Positions 32,545 through 42,543 of a DNA stretch of 64,000 nucleotides are shown in pieces. Every line of letters starts with the position of its first letter. The stretch's first letter is position 1. The notes beneath the pieces are model-generated. The model saw nothing but the letters and a program-made list of their open reading frames with translations, ran no database searches and was not told where the DNA came from. The position numbers and the translations under genes are program-made. The stretch lies in NCBI GenBank assembly GCA_028641055.1, contig CM054059.1, forward strand, positions 431,896,332 to 431,960,331, written 5' to 3'. The stretch is from Alopecurus myosuroides (lineage: Eukaryota; Streptophyta; Magnoliopsida; Poales; Poaceae).

Positions 32545-34688
32545 TAGGGCAAAAACTTGACAGCTTCCATGTCTGTCCCATTGTTGATCTGGACGGCTGT
32601 ATAGTAGTCTGAGAGCCAGGTATCCGGGTTTGTGCTGCCGGTGTACTTCTGGTACGTTGGACCGACCTTGGCGAAGCCAGAATGCAGAGTTATTCTTCGG
32701 ATCCTGTCAGTAAAACACTTAGGACCAAAGTATAGATCATCCTTTTCTGCTCTATCAATGTGTGCAGAATATCTTCCGGCTGAATGGACAGAAGGGGATC
32801 TGCTCCTTTCTCTTCCATTGTTGCGCGGACGCGTTTTTCCGGGATTATTTCTATCTCTTCCATAGTCACGCCCTTTTGGATTAGGCGGAGTTCTGCTCCT
32901 GTGCCTTTCTTTGTCCTTAGGAGGTGTCCGGGATCTCTCACGCCTGTGAGGTATATCATATCTCCCAGCTTTCTCAGCTGGGTTTCTCGGAGGTGGCATT
33001 ATTTTGCCGTCGTTCCGGTGTTTGTCTTCCCGATCATGGGGTTTATGTCCATCTTTCGGGAGATGGGATCCGGTCCTAGACGCTGCATCCCGGTTGTCGG
33101 GGTTTTTCTTGTCTTTTCTCGGATCCTCTTTTTTATCCTTTGAATTGTCTGAATCCCCGGGTTCTTCCGGTCCAGGTGCTCCAGCAGCGCAAGTAGCTGT
33201 TTTGCATAGGGCGGAGTTATCGTGCAGCCTCCCTGATCGCTCTTGGGCGCGCTGTTGTTGTTGCAATGCTTTTCCTAAGAAAGCATACACCCCTTGGAGT
33301 TTTTTCCCGTTGGAGTACAGATCGTTGTTGAGGATGGCGAACGCTGCTTCCGCGTTTTCTGCTGCGGTCTTGTATATTGGTTCGCCCCTAGCATCTTTGC
33401 CGTTTACCTGCTTTTGCCAAGATGGGTTATGGAACCTTTCTTTTGGCGGCAGTTCTTCCGGTCTTACGATTCCGGATAACCTAGTAGGTTTTAACGCGGA
33501 TCTATTCTTTCTCTCGTACTCCTCTATTTCTTCCTTCATGACCTTGATGTCATTATGGGTTTGTTGGAGATGTTGCCGAGATCTGAGTAGATGTTGCTGT
33601 TGCCGTTGGAAAGCTTGTCTCCTGGCTTCCAGCATCTCAGGGGGTTCATCTGGTCCCACTGGTGTTTGCAATAGCTCTTGCTCTTCCTGTTCCGTCATTG
33701 GCGGAGCAGTGATTTCTTTGGATTTCTTCTCCGCAGGCTTCGTTCTGCTAGCATCTCCTACTTCCAGGTTTTCATCAGCGAGATCGGCTGATTTTTTCTT
33801 CCGGATTTTATATTGGAGTTTCTTAGCAGCACGGTGCTTTTTCTTGGAAGAGGGAGGTTTTTTGACAGGTTCATCTTCTGTCATCTCCTTGACATTGGGG
33901 AATACCGGAGAAGTTTCTCCGTCTTCTCTCTCTTCCTCTGGCGGAGGGGTTTTGGGGCTTTCCTGGCTGCTGGCGTCTGTGGTATCAGCCGGTTTCGCCA
34001 TTAGAACTTCATGGAATCCCTCTTGAAAGGACTTAACTTTTCTTTTGAAGTCGTCCTCATCTTCGGAATCGAAGTCGTTCGATCCGGTTTCCGACTCTAA
34101 TCTTGCCTCGATAGCGGCTAATACTGAGTCAGCTTCCGAGTTCGTCGTCTTGTTGACGGATGTCGGATCTTCCACCTCCGTGGGTGTGGGGTCTTCCGTC
34201 TCTGTGACGGGTATCGGATCTTCCGTCTCTGCGACGGGTGTATTGTTGTCTGCCTCTTGCACGGGATTTCCGTCATCCGTGTTTTCGGCGACTGCGGACT
34301 GCACCATGCCGATGAAGTGTAAGTCACTTTTTTGTCGGCGATCTGAGCAGAATCCGGTATCATAGTCATCTTCGACTGGGTATAGGGCGGGTGGGATAAA
34401 TTTGCTTCCACCGCAAAACCCCATTGCTTCTGCAGTTAGTCCGATAAAGATGTTAGCAGATCCTATCGGTAACACGCAGGCACTTACCAGGTGGTTTTGC
34501 GCTGGTATGTAGGATCCGTTGTCGAGGAAGCGTCCGACGTCGTCGTCGAACTCCAGGCTTCCGACAGTGATTGATCTTCCGATTCCGCCAAGTATCCCAG
34601 ATCGGAACTTCACGCCTGACGTCGTTTGCCCCACGGTGGGCGCCAACTGTCGATAAATCGTAGTAGTTTTCATAGACGGGGGTGCCAT
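32544..34688 (-). CDS. Gypsy B gag, N-terminal part
   Basis: A 714-codon frame whose first ATG (34688) lies inside the LTR. It reads through the primer site as QLAPTVG, as in element A. It is followed by an acidic region, two long charged coiled-coil-like stretches (about 33500-33700), Arg/Asp/Ser-rich low-complexity sequence, and the beginning of the Gag core (YTGSTNPDTWLSDYY), and stops at 32544. Gag forms the particle around the element RNA. Confidence 0.83.
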   Translation of the reverse strand: MAPPSMKTTTIYRQLAPTVGQTTSGVKFRSGILGGIGRSITVGSLEFDDDVGRFLDNGSYIPAQNHLVSACVLPIGSANIFIGLTAEAMGFCGGSKFIPPALYPVEDDYDTGFCSDRRQKSDLHFIGMVQSAVAENTDDGNPVQEADNNTPVAETEDPIPVTETEDPTPTEVEDPTSVNKTTNSEADSVLAAIEARLESETGSNDFDSEDEDDFKRKVKSFQEGFHEVLMAKPADTTDASSQESPKTPPPEEEREDGETSPVFPNVKEMTEDEPVKKPPSSKKKHRAAKKLQYKIRKKKSADLADENLEVGDASRTKPAEKKSKEITAPPMTEQEEQELLQTPVGPDEPPEMLEARRQAFQRQQQHLLRSRQHLQQTHNDIKVMKEEIEEYERKNRSALKPTRLSGIVRPEELPPKERFHNPSWQKQVNGKDARGEPIYKTAAENAEAAFAILNNDLYSNGKKLQGVYAFLGKALQQQQRAQERSGRLHDNSALCKTATCAAGAPGPEEPGDSDNSKDKKEDPRKDKKNPDNRDAASRTGSHLPKDGHKPHDREDKHRNDGKIMPPPRNPAEKAGRYDIPHRRERSRTPPKDKERHRSRTPPNPKGRDYGRDRNNPGKTRPRNNGRERSRSPSVHSAGRYSAHIDRAEKDDLYFGPKCFTDRIRRITLHSGFAKVGPTYQKYTGSTNPDTWLSDYYTAVQINNGTDMEAVKFLP
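34628..34645 (-). other. Gypsy B primer binding site
   Basis: On the minus strand TGGCGCCCACCGTGGGGC, 2 nt inside the LTR edge. It fixes the orientation of B and is nearly identical to the site of A. Confidence 0.78.
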
Positions 34689-35204
34689 GAGACTACGGTA
34701 GAGACGTGGGGTAACGGGATCGCGTAGTTAAGGTTGAACACAGGATTTACCCAGGTTCGGTACGTCACGACAGTACGACGAGCCTACTCCTGCACTTCTC
34801 ACTAATCAGGACTAAAGCCTGTAAAACAGTGTTACAATGTGAGGGTTTAGATCTAAGCTACTCGACGAGGATGAGCTTCTCGGCGAGTTGGCGTAGAGCT
34901 TCTCTGTTATTCGTCTCCTTGTTTAATCTATCTCCCGTCCGGCTTTATATAATAGCCGGATTAGGGCTTACAGAATAGGAAACCTAGAGGACTATGGTAA
35001 CTTGTAACTTGGAAAGCAAGGAATCCGTCTTCTCCTCCAAGCCAGATCACCTGGGCCGTGATCCGGGTTCTTCTAGAATCCAGCTTCCGTGCGTCGGGTT
35101 ACTGGGCCGCCTAATGGACCTGAGCCCACTACCACTTAGGCCACCCTGGTAATCCGGCACTTTACCTACCATCTTCTATACCCCTATTTGGTATACATCC
35201 GACA
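34648..35204 (-). repeat. Gypsy B 5' LTR
   Basis: 557 bp, the partner of 23071-23627. Terminal TGTCG and CCGACA on the plus strand. Confidence 0.93.
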
Positions 35205-35209
35205 ACACC

Positions 35210-36608
35210 CATACCACCAGGAATATATTTCGAACGGATAATCAAGCGATCGGTCAAAATCAAGAAAGCTACAGGAACACCCGCAGCGTCAGAAACAGAG
35301 GTCAGCCCGCAAGTCGCCATTATCGAGCTTACCCATAATATATCACGACAGGTTTTTCTGGTCGAGCCAGTCTGGACGCAGAAATATCTCGACTACCTGA
35401 TCAACAGACAGCTCCCGGCCGATCCACGCGAAGCTCGACAAATAGTGAGATGCAGCAAATCCTTTCGGGTAGTCAACGGAGAATTATACAAGCAAAGCAT
35501 CTCGGGTATACTTCAGCACTGCATCGCACCCGAAGACGGCAAAGAATTACTCCAAGACATCCACCAAGGAGACTGCAGACATCATGCTAGCTGGAAAACA
35601 ATCATGGGAAAGGCTTTCCGAGCAGGATTCTACTGGCTAACAGCAGCTACCGATGCAAAGAACCTGGTCGAGCGATGCGATGCTTGCCAGCGATTCGCAC
35701 CAAGACCACATACACCTGCTACGGAATTGCACATGATACCCATTGCCTGGCCCTTCGCACAATGGGGGCTGGACATGGTTGGACCACTACGCAAGTCCAC
35801 GCCTGGCGGATATACGCACTTGCTGGTCGCAGTCGACAAGTTCACCAAATGGATCGAGGCCATGCCAGTAACTTCGGCTAGCGCCCAATGCGCCGTCAAA
35901 TTCCTCGACTCCATTGTATGCAGATTTGGCGTGCCACACGACATCATTACAGACAATGGTACAAACTTCACAGCAAAGGAAACGCAACAATTTTGCGAGG
36001 AAAAGGGCATCAACTTCAAGTTTGCTTCAGTTGCCCACCCGCAAACGAACGGTCAAGTCGAAAGATCCAACGGCTTAGTTTCGGCTGGCATCAAGAAACG
36101 CCTACTCGATCGTCTGCACCCTGCCGCAGGACATTGGGCAGAAGAGCTACCCTCCGTACTATGGAGCCTCCGCACAACTCCAAACCGATCCACAAAATAC
36201 ACACCATTTTTCATGGTATACGGGGCAGAAGCAGTCCTACCCGAGGATGTTAGATTCAGCGCCCCACGAGTTGTGCCCTACAGCGAAGAAACCTCCAACA
36301 AGGCACTCGCGGAAGATATGGATGCACTCGACGAGATGCGAGACATTGCGCTCGCAAGATCTGCAGTATATCAGCAATCACTGCGAAACTATCACAGTCG
36401 CCGCATACGCCACAGAGCATTCGCGGTTGAAGATCTAGTGCTGCGGCTCAAGCAGAAGGAAGGACACAAGCTCGAGCCACCCTGGGAAGGACCCTTCCTC
36501 ATACACGAAGTCATCCCAGGCGGAGCCTACAGGCTGAAGAATCCGTCGACTGGAGGAATCTATTCCAATCCTTGGAATATCGCACACCTCCGCAAATTTT
36601 ATCCCTAG
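35210..36608 (+). CDS. Gypsy A integrase
   Basis: Open from the B insertion to a TAG at 36606-36608. It carries the zinc-binding region (HQGDCRHHAS and CDACQRF), the catalytic core acidic residues in GLDMVGP, TDNGTNF and GQVERSN, the PSVLWSLRTTPNRST segment and a C-terminal WEGPFLI/NIAHLRKFYP tail. No stop is visible in this part, unlike the upstream RT. Without B it is in the same frame as the RT. It is cut off from its polyprotein by B and by the upstream stops, so it is not expressed as an enzyme here. Confidence 0.9.
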
Positions 36609-36888
36609 GATTACTTATTATCACAACAAATAAGGCTATACTAGCCACTCTTGTAGCCCGAATACATGACTTCTCAGTCATAGCAATAAAATACATGGTT
36701 TCTCAACCATATTTACTCGAAGATTATCTATTCTTACATGCTAAATAGTTACAGGTACACACCCCATAAACACACGGGGGCTAAGCCTACAACTAAGCAT
36801 CACAAGAAAATTCATACACACAAGGTTACACACCTTATAAACAGTTTTTACAAGCTATACAGCATGACATAATATACACATTCAACAA
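36609..36888. other. Spacer between integrase and antisense gene of A
   Basis: AT-rich, no ORF. It includes the phrase CACACGGGGGCTAAGCC near 36772, resembling the polypurine motif found elsewhere in A. Confidence 0.45.
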
Positions 36889-37694
36889 TCAGTCATGGCG
36901 ATAAGCATTCTCAGTCGCCAACACTCTCTCTACTTCCTCAGAGGTCAATCGAATGATTTTCTCCGCTGCAGGACGAACAACATCGTAATGCGGAGAAATA
37001 TCATCGATTGGTCCATCTGGGAGGCTAGCTACGGAGTTAAAATTTACTTCAGGATGTCGTATTCGGACAAAGGAGAGAGCCACCACCGCGCCGCAAATCA
37101 TCTGGTTGCGCACGCACTCGCGAATTTCTCCCTCCTGCCCGAAGAGCCCAAGGAGATACCTCCAATCTTCAGGACCCCTCTCAAACGGGTAGAATGCAGC
37201 GTTTATCGCGATCAAGACCTCGTGAAAAGAACTCACGAGAACTTTCACCTGGGAGACACGGAACTTTAAAGTAGTTAACACAAAACCTCGGCTGCGATCA
37301 GACCAAAAATTATTCGCATGAGGCCTTGAGCTGCCAGCTTCTTGAAGAATATGGTTTTCCACCCACTGTTTTTCCTCCCTATCATCCGGCTTAACAACTG
37401 AAGAAAAGAATGCGTGATCAGATAAGGAAGCAAGACAAAGAAGACTTGGGGGCTGTATTACTTACACAACAGTTCCCTAGCAAGGGAAGCCAGTTCGTCC
37501 ATCACAAACTGTTCGCGTTCAGTCGCTAGTTTTTGCTTGGACTTCGCCACATCGGCTACCCCGCGCAACACTTTCAGTTTGCGCTCGCCATCGGCTACAC
37601 GATCACGAAGACCCGCCAAAGTCCCAACAGCTGCAACAAGTGGATCAGCTCGGGCAGCAAGTCCACCTGAGGATTCTGCGACAAATCCAGTAGC
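36889..37694 (-). CDS. Alternative 3' exon module of the antisense gene of A (exons 7-8)
   Basis: Exon 7 is 37694-37466 and exon 8 37397-36889, joined by GT-AG. The total of 738 nt (246 codons with TGA) begins in phase 0. It would follow exon 3 (which also ends in phase 0) without a frame change, giving about 760 aa, as an alternative to exons 4-6. Exon 7 is a charged helix (ERKLKVLRGVADVAKSKQKL) and exon 8 holds a C-terminal domain similar in layout to that of exon 6 and of B (VRIRHPEVNF, DISPHYDVV). It may be a duplicated ending rather than one actually used. Confidence 0.6.
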
Positions 37695-37896
37695 CTGGAA
37701 GAGTACAAGGAAAGAAGTAAGACGCCCTATTCGAAGTATCTCTAGTCGCACATTTGACGAATGCTCGGGGGCTACTCCCATCGGGAGAGAATATACAAAC
37801 TACCAGAAGTAATTTCCAGGCAAACATTTCGATTAAAGATAATACGGGAATACATCCCAAGGTTCATTACATTCAAGACGGAAAAGGAATACAAAA

Positions 37897-40830
37897 CTAC
37901 GAAGCTACAGTGGTACTCCCGCTAGCGGCAGTCGCGCCTCCTGTGAGTCGAGCAAATAGCTCAGACAGCTTCCGAGCAAGGATGGCGGCTTGCTCGCCAA
38001 AACGAGAGAGCCGTACCTTTTTGCCCGTGGAGGGGTCGACTGGAAGAGCCGAGTAGGCTTCCTCCAAACCGGTGACTCCATGCGCCAACGCGAACTGGAT
38101 CGCAGTCTTTGCGCCAGACTCCGACTGGGCGTCCGCGTAGGCATCCAAGAGACTGCTTTTCGAAAAGATCTTCAGCAAGGCGTCTAGCGCATATGGAGGT
38201 GCAGCGTTGGCGAGGAAGCGACCGTGCAGTTGCGTCAACACATGAGTGGCATCGCCAATCAAGGAGCAAACTCCTTCGGCGTGCCTCTTGAGTTGAGCAA
38301 GAGTGTCGGTTAGCACGTCTACCCGTTGAATCCCAGGGATCTCCAGAGGAACATCCAGAAGACCTGCAAAAGAAAAGAATATCAAGACCTGGCAAGTTCA
38401 GCAGGATAAAAGATGAAATTGCGAGAGCTTAAATTACTTACCCGCGAGACGCTCAGCAAGGGGACGGAGGAACGTGACAAGGTCAGAATCTGCCTTATTG
38501 CCAGCATCCTCTTGATCCTTTAGAGCCTTCCGCGCATCCGCGAGTTGCCTTTCAAGATCCTCCGATCGTATGCGGGAGGTCTCCAGTTCTTGTCGGATGG
38601 CCGCCAGATCAGCCCCCCTGAGTGGTTACCCGCTCAGAGAGACTGCCCTTCTCGGATTCCGAAAATTCGAGTCGAGCTGCATAGTGGCACTTGTCAGAAA
38701 TCAAGAATTGAAGAAAGGATAGGAACAAGAAAAGATGATAAGACTTACTCTTAAGAAGCTCGTTCTCGGACAAGAGTCGACTGCGGTCTGATCGAAGCGA
38801 CTCACATTCTGACTCGACAAGAATAACTCGGCGACCAATCGCCGCAAGAGAGTCAACAAGCGACTACAAAGAATACATAGGTAGAAGAATTAGAAGATAT
38901 AAACTGGAGCCTGTACCCGATTAAATTCAATCGAATACAGCCTCGGGGGCTACTCCCATCGGGAGCACTGCCGTGCACCCGAAAAAATCAAGAAGAAGAA
39001 AAAGACAAGGCTTTGAGCCTGTTGCCGACCGCACGCGATCGACTACAGCCTCGGGGGCTACTCCCATCGGGAGCACTGTCGTGCACCCGATAAAAATATT
39101 ATGACAAATGACAAAGTTTACCTGGGCCGTGGCGCGGGAGAGGGGATCCACGGAGCTGTCCGTCACTTCTTTCGAAGCTGAAGTCCTGGCGGCAAAGCTA
39201 GGCGCCTCACGTTCCACAGTCGCCGCGTGGGGGGCTGCGCTGGGAGAATTCTGGACAGTGCCAACAGTGGGAGTCTCACCCGCAGCTCCTGCTCTATTCC
39301 TCTTTTCGGGAGGAACGGAAGAAGCATACCTGCGAGGACTGATGGTTTGCAAACTGCAACAAATAAACATCAACATAGGTGCAAAGAAAAAAGTTCGACT
39401 AAAGGACAAGAAGAAGAACTTACTCATCATCTTCATCTTCATCCAGCAAATCCGCGTTCCAAGCGGGCGCGATTACTGGGAATGAAGGGGAAGGGGCGAG
39501 TGAGCGAAGTGGAGTCGCGGAGATAGGAGCCTTCCCAGGCGATTCTTCCAAGGAGTTATCCTTGGAAGTAGCCTCGTTATCATCCACTCGACGACGCTTG
39601 TGGTGATGAAGGCCGCCATTCGAGCCCTCCGCACCATCCGAAGAATCGTCCTCGGATCTCAAAGAAGCATCGGCTACAGTGGTATCGGCTAAGCCGTCCA
39701 GGTGACTCGCCAATAACTCCGAGGCGTCCTCTCCCGCAACTGGCGGATAGCAGTTCGCCACTGCTAGGCTCTACAAAGAAGGCAGAAGAAGGCAAGAAAA
39801 AATTCAGTCGACTAAAGCTCAATGCAAAGAAGAAAATAATAGAAGACAGGAAGGGTAAACTAACCGCGGCTGGTGGAGGTTTCGAAGCGTCGAAGGCTTC
39901 GACTGTGCAGTCGGGGAACTTCTCCCCCACCTTCAAGCTAGTGATAGGCGCGATTTTCTTCTCGAACTCAACATTCGAAAGCTCCTCGCGGCTCACTCGG
40001 CTAGGATCCTCAGCGCCTTGGTATTCCCACATGGTGGAAGGCCTTTGCTGCAGCGGTTGGATCCTGCGCTTCAGAAAAATACTCGCCAGGTGCAGCCCGT
40101 TGAGAACCACTCCAGCAGTTTGATCCCGGAGAGCGGACACCCTTGCGAGTAGGGGCGTGACAACCTGAGTTTCTTCGGCTGACAGCTTGTGCGCCCAGGA
40201 CTTCCGCCTCTTCAAAACAGCGAACGAGTGGAATTCTACGATCCCACCCGAGCTGTTGTCGATGATGTAAAACCACTTTTTCCACCAGCCTTGGGCGGAG
40301 TCGATGAAGTGCATACTAAAGTAGCTGCTCTCCAGTCGCGCTTGGATCCCGAAGCCACCCGTGCGTAGCGGCTCGCCAGTCTCGGAGTCTACCCGCGATT
40401 TCTCGCGGAAGATCCGAACTTTGAAAAGGGCCTTCCAGAGCGCCCAATGCGGGCGAATGCCAAGAAAGCATTCGCAGAACACGATGAAGCACGATATGTG
40501 TTGCACCGCGTTCGGAGGAAGATCGTGAAGCTGTATGCCATAGACATACAGCAACCCGAGAAGGAAAGGATGGAGAGGGAAGGAGAGACCCCGAGGCACG
40601 TGGTCCGCGAAGACCACGCGCTCGTTCGACTGCGGGTTTGGTACCTCTTCTTTCTTCCCGAGGCGCACCCGCTTCTCAGCTTCCGCCGGCAGCAGCCCCT
40701 CCCGCTGCATCTCTTTGACGCTCTTCGCGGTGGTGTTGGGCGAACGCCAGTCGCCAGCTCGGGGCACAGGTTGCGCGGAAACTTCTTCGGTTGCGGAAGT
40801 GGCAGCGCCACGTCTTTTGCCTCCAGCCAT
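37897..40830 (-). CDS. Antisense accessory gene of Gypsy A (Transposase_28-like), six exons, one frameshift
   Basis: Exons: 40830-39865, 39770-39424, 39353-39122, 38863-38749, 38676-38442, 38363-37897, all GT-AG. One extra G in a G6 run (plus strand C6 at about 38616) disrupts exon 5. Without it the frame gives 786 aa. Exon 1 has the same domain as B (ADHVPRGLSFPLHPFLLGLL, YGIQLHDLPPNAV, FFCECFLGI-like). Exon 2 is acidic with KRRR. Exons 4-5 are coiled coil. Exon 6 is the C-terminal domain. An upstream ATG at 40854 is also in frame. The function is unknown. Similarity between A and B is at the protein level only, so the gene has been kept by selection or is old in both lineages. Confidence 0.78.
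38931..39090. repeat. Tandem repeat of a GGGGGCTAC / CTCCCATCGGGAG motif
   Basis: Two copies about 110 bp apart (38936-38980 and 39046-39090) share CCTCGGGGGCTAC, CTCCCATCGGGAG and GCACTG.CGTGCACCCGA. A third partial copy lies at 37763-37787, and CCCATCGGGAG recurs at 41171. CTCCC-ATC-GGGAG can fold as a hairpin. The first half equals the polypurine tract before the 3' LTR (CTCGGGGGCTAC, about 42035). Confidence 0.7.
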
Positions 40831-40932
40831 GGTTGAGAGCGCGAGCTTGAGCACGAGGAAGAAGATGGGTGCAAGGAAGGAGATGGATTGAAGACGAAGG
40901 CTGGGAAGGTTTTACCGCAGCGCTAAATCCCG

Positions 40933-40940
40933 TATTTATA
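40933..40940 (-). promoter_or_regulatory. TATA box of the antisense gene of A
   Basis: Minus-strand TATAAATA, 103 bp before the ATG. A perfect G-box CACGTG (40998-41003) lies about 60 bp further upstream, and TACGTGGC is nearby at about 40974. Together these look like a plant promoter inside the element. Confidence 0.65.
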
Positions 40941-41339
40941 CACGGAGCGGATCAGCCCCAGCCATTCGATGCGCTACGTGGCGCTTATCGCAGCCACCAC
41001 GTGTGAAGGTGAAACGAAGAGACGGTGAACGCTGTTTCGTGCCACGATCTTAACAGAATATCGTGCGCATTTACTGCACCGTTCGCGTAAAAACCGGGAG
41101 CGGCGTCTCGTTTCCCGGTCAAAAAGCTGACTAGGTGGGCCAGCCCATCTGCTACCACTCCGTCACGTCCCATCGGGAGGAGAAAAGTGCGCCATGACGT
41201 CATGGCACACATCATCAAACTCAAGAACTTTCGAATGGAAAATTCAAACACGAAAACAGCTTCGTATGAAACTCCTTCGATTAAAGGCAATTCTTTTGCG
41301 AACAAATCATGGAGCAAGACCTCTTTAAAACAAGAGAGA

Positions 41340-41445
41340 ACTACCCTATACACGAAAACTCTTTCGTACGGGCACAACAGTCCAAACATGAAAACTCTTT
41401 CATATGGGCATGACTCTCCTCAGTACGAAAATTCTTTCGATTGAA
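41340..41445. repeat. Degenerate minisatellite, unit about 37 bp
   Basis: Three adjacent copies around ACGAAAACTCTTTCGTACGGG (41357), ATGAAAACTCTTTCATATGGG (41389) and ACGAAAATTCTTTCGATTGA (41424). Weaker relatives occur back to 41225. It lies between the antisense gene promoter and the 3' LTR of A. Confidence 0.6.
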
Positions 41446-42046
41446 TCTCAAACAATCACTCGGGTAGGAAGAACCTACCTCCATTCACACATGATATTTT
41501 TACGTCATAAAACCTGGATTGTTCAGCCGACTAGGCACATCCGGATGCCATATTCTTTGAATATGAAGGTAAGACCCAAAAAGATCTTTCTTAAGGGCCT
41601 GGAATCGCACTCGAAAGCTGCGTCCTCCAGTATGATTCCATGTCAACAACACGAAGAAAAATCCTAGCGGACGCGCCGGGTACCCTCATAGGTTAAGTTC
41701 GACTCGATAAGTCCACAACGGCTCAGTCGCAACAACCACCTTATCGGGTTCGAGTCGGAGGTCTCGAATCTGTGTAGGACAAGAATGTTTTTGCCCTAGT
41801 CGCAATTAATTGGCCCTTATCTCTCGGGAGAGCCAAGCTACTGTGCCACATCCTTCTGCGATAAAAGCCGCAAAAATAGGCACCTATGCTGCTCGACACT
41901 CGAGCATGAAGACTCGTTGCACATGGAACACACCCTTTAAAACAAAAAAACAACCAAGTTGGTTATCCATAAGAAAGGCGACCAAGAAAGGTTTGACCGC
42001 CTACTCGACTGGAAAAATCCCACTCGAGCAAACGCTCGGGGGCTAC

Positions 42047-42538
42047 TGACGAATATATGGATCCTGGACCCTACGAATAAGGACACCCCCTCTCAGGCCC
42101 AAGGTTGAAGGCCCAAGAAGAGGAGCCCTTGGAATACTCCAGAAGGCCCACGTGAAGCCCACCTGCACTAACTCGCGGGTTAAGATAGGAAACATGTAAC
42201 CGACCTAGTTAGAGTTCGAGTCCTCTCCGGGTAGGATTCGAGACCTGGCCATCTATATAAGGCCAGGAGAGCCCCCCGGGAGAGGACCAAGCAACACAGC
42301 ACCATCGAAACCTTGAACTCGAGATCTTACTCTCGATTCGAGCACCACCATTGTAACCGATCTTTCCGTCAATACAGATCGACAAGAGGCAGGAGTAAGG
42401 GTTTTACCTCTACGAGGGCCCCGAACCTGGGTAAATCTCGCCCCCTGTCTAGCCGACGATTCCACCAGCGTTCATGACTTCTCCCAGTCGAAACCCGATA
42501 GGGTCACCTAAGGGATTTGTAGAGTCAGAGATTCGACA
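42047..42538 (+). repeat. Gypsy A 3' LTR
   Basis: 492 bp, the partner of 17593-18083. It is preceded by the polypurine-type sequence CGCTCGGGGGCTAC (42033-42046), like that of B. Confidence 0.93.
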
Positions 42539-42543
42539 CATGA

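Larger units (their letters stand above)
23071..35204 (-). mobile_element. Gypsy element B (Tat lineage), nested in the pol of A
   Basis: 12134 bp with 557-bp LTRs at both ends, inserted in reverse orientation with the target duplication ACACC (23066-23070 and 35205-35209). Sense order on the minus strand: 5' LTR, primer site, gag, protease, RT-RNase H, integrase, then an accessory gene on the opposite (plus) strand, polypurine tract, 3' LTR. Only one frame change and two stops break gag-pol, so it is close to intact. Cutting it out with one target copy (12139 bp) restores the pol frame of A. Confidence 0.94.
17593..42538 (+). mobile_element. Gypsy element A (Tat lineage), carrying nested element B
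   Basis: LTRs at 17593-18083 and 42047-42538, flanked by the 5-bp target duplication CATGA (17588-17592 and 42539-42543). The interior runs gag-protease, RT-RNase H, integrase, then an accessory gene on the opposite strand before a polypurine-type end. Excluding nested B the element is about 12.8 kb. Gag-pol contains several stops, so it is not autonomous. An antisense gene between integrase and 3' LTR is characteristic of part of the plant Tat lineage. Confidence 0.92.

Noticed and set aside
33004..34026. 340-codon plus-strand ORF opposite the gag of B
   Set aside because: Ser/Phe/Cys-rich shadow of the Asp/Glu/Lys-rich gag frame, no recognisable domain.
38931..39090. Possible CRISPR-like spaced repeats
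   Set aside because: Eukaryotic retrotransposon context, only two to three copies, no uniform spacers, and the repeat matches the element's own polypurine tract.
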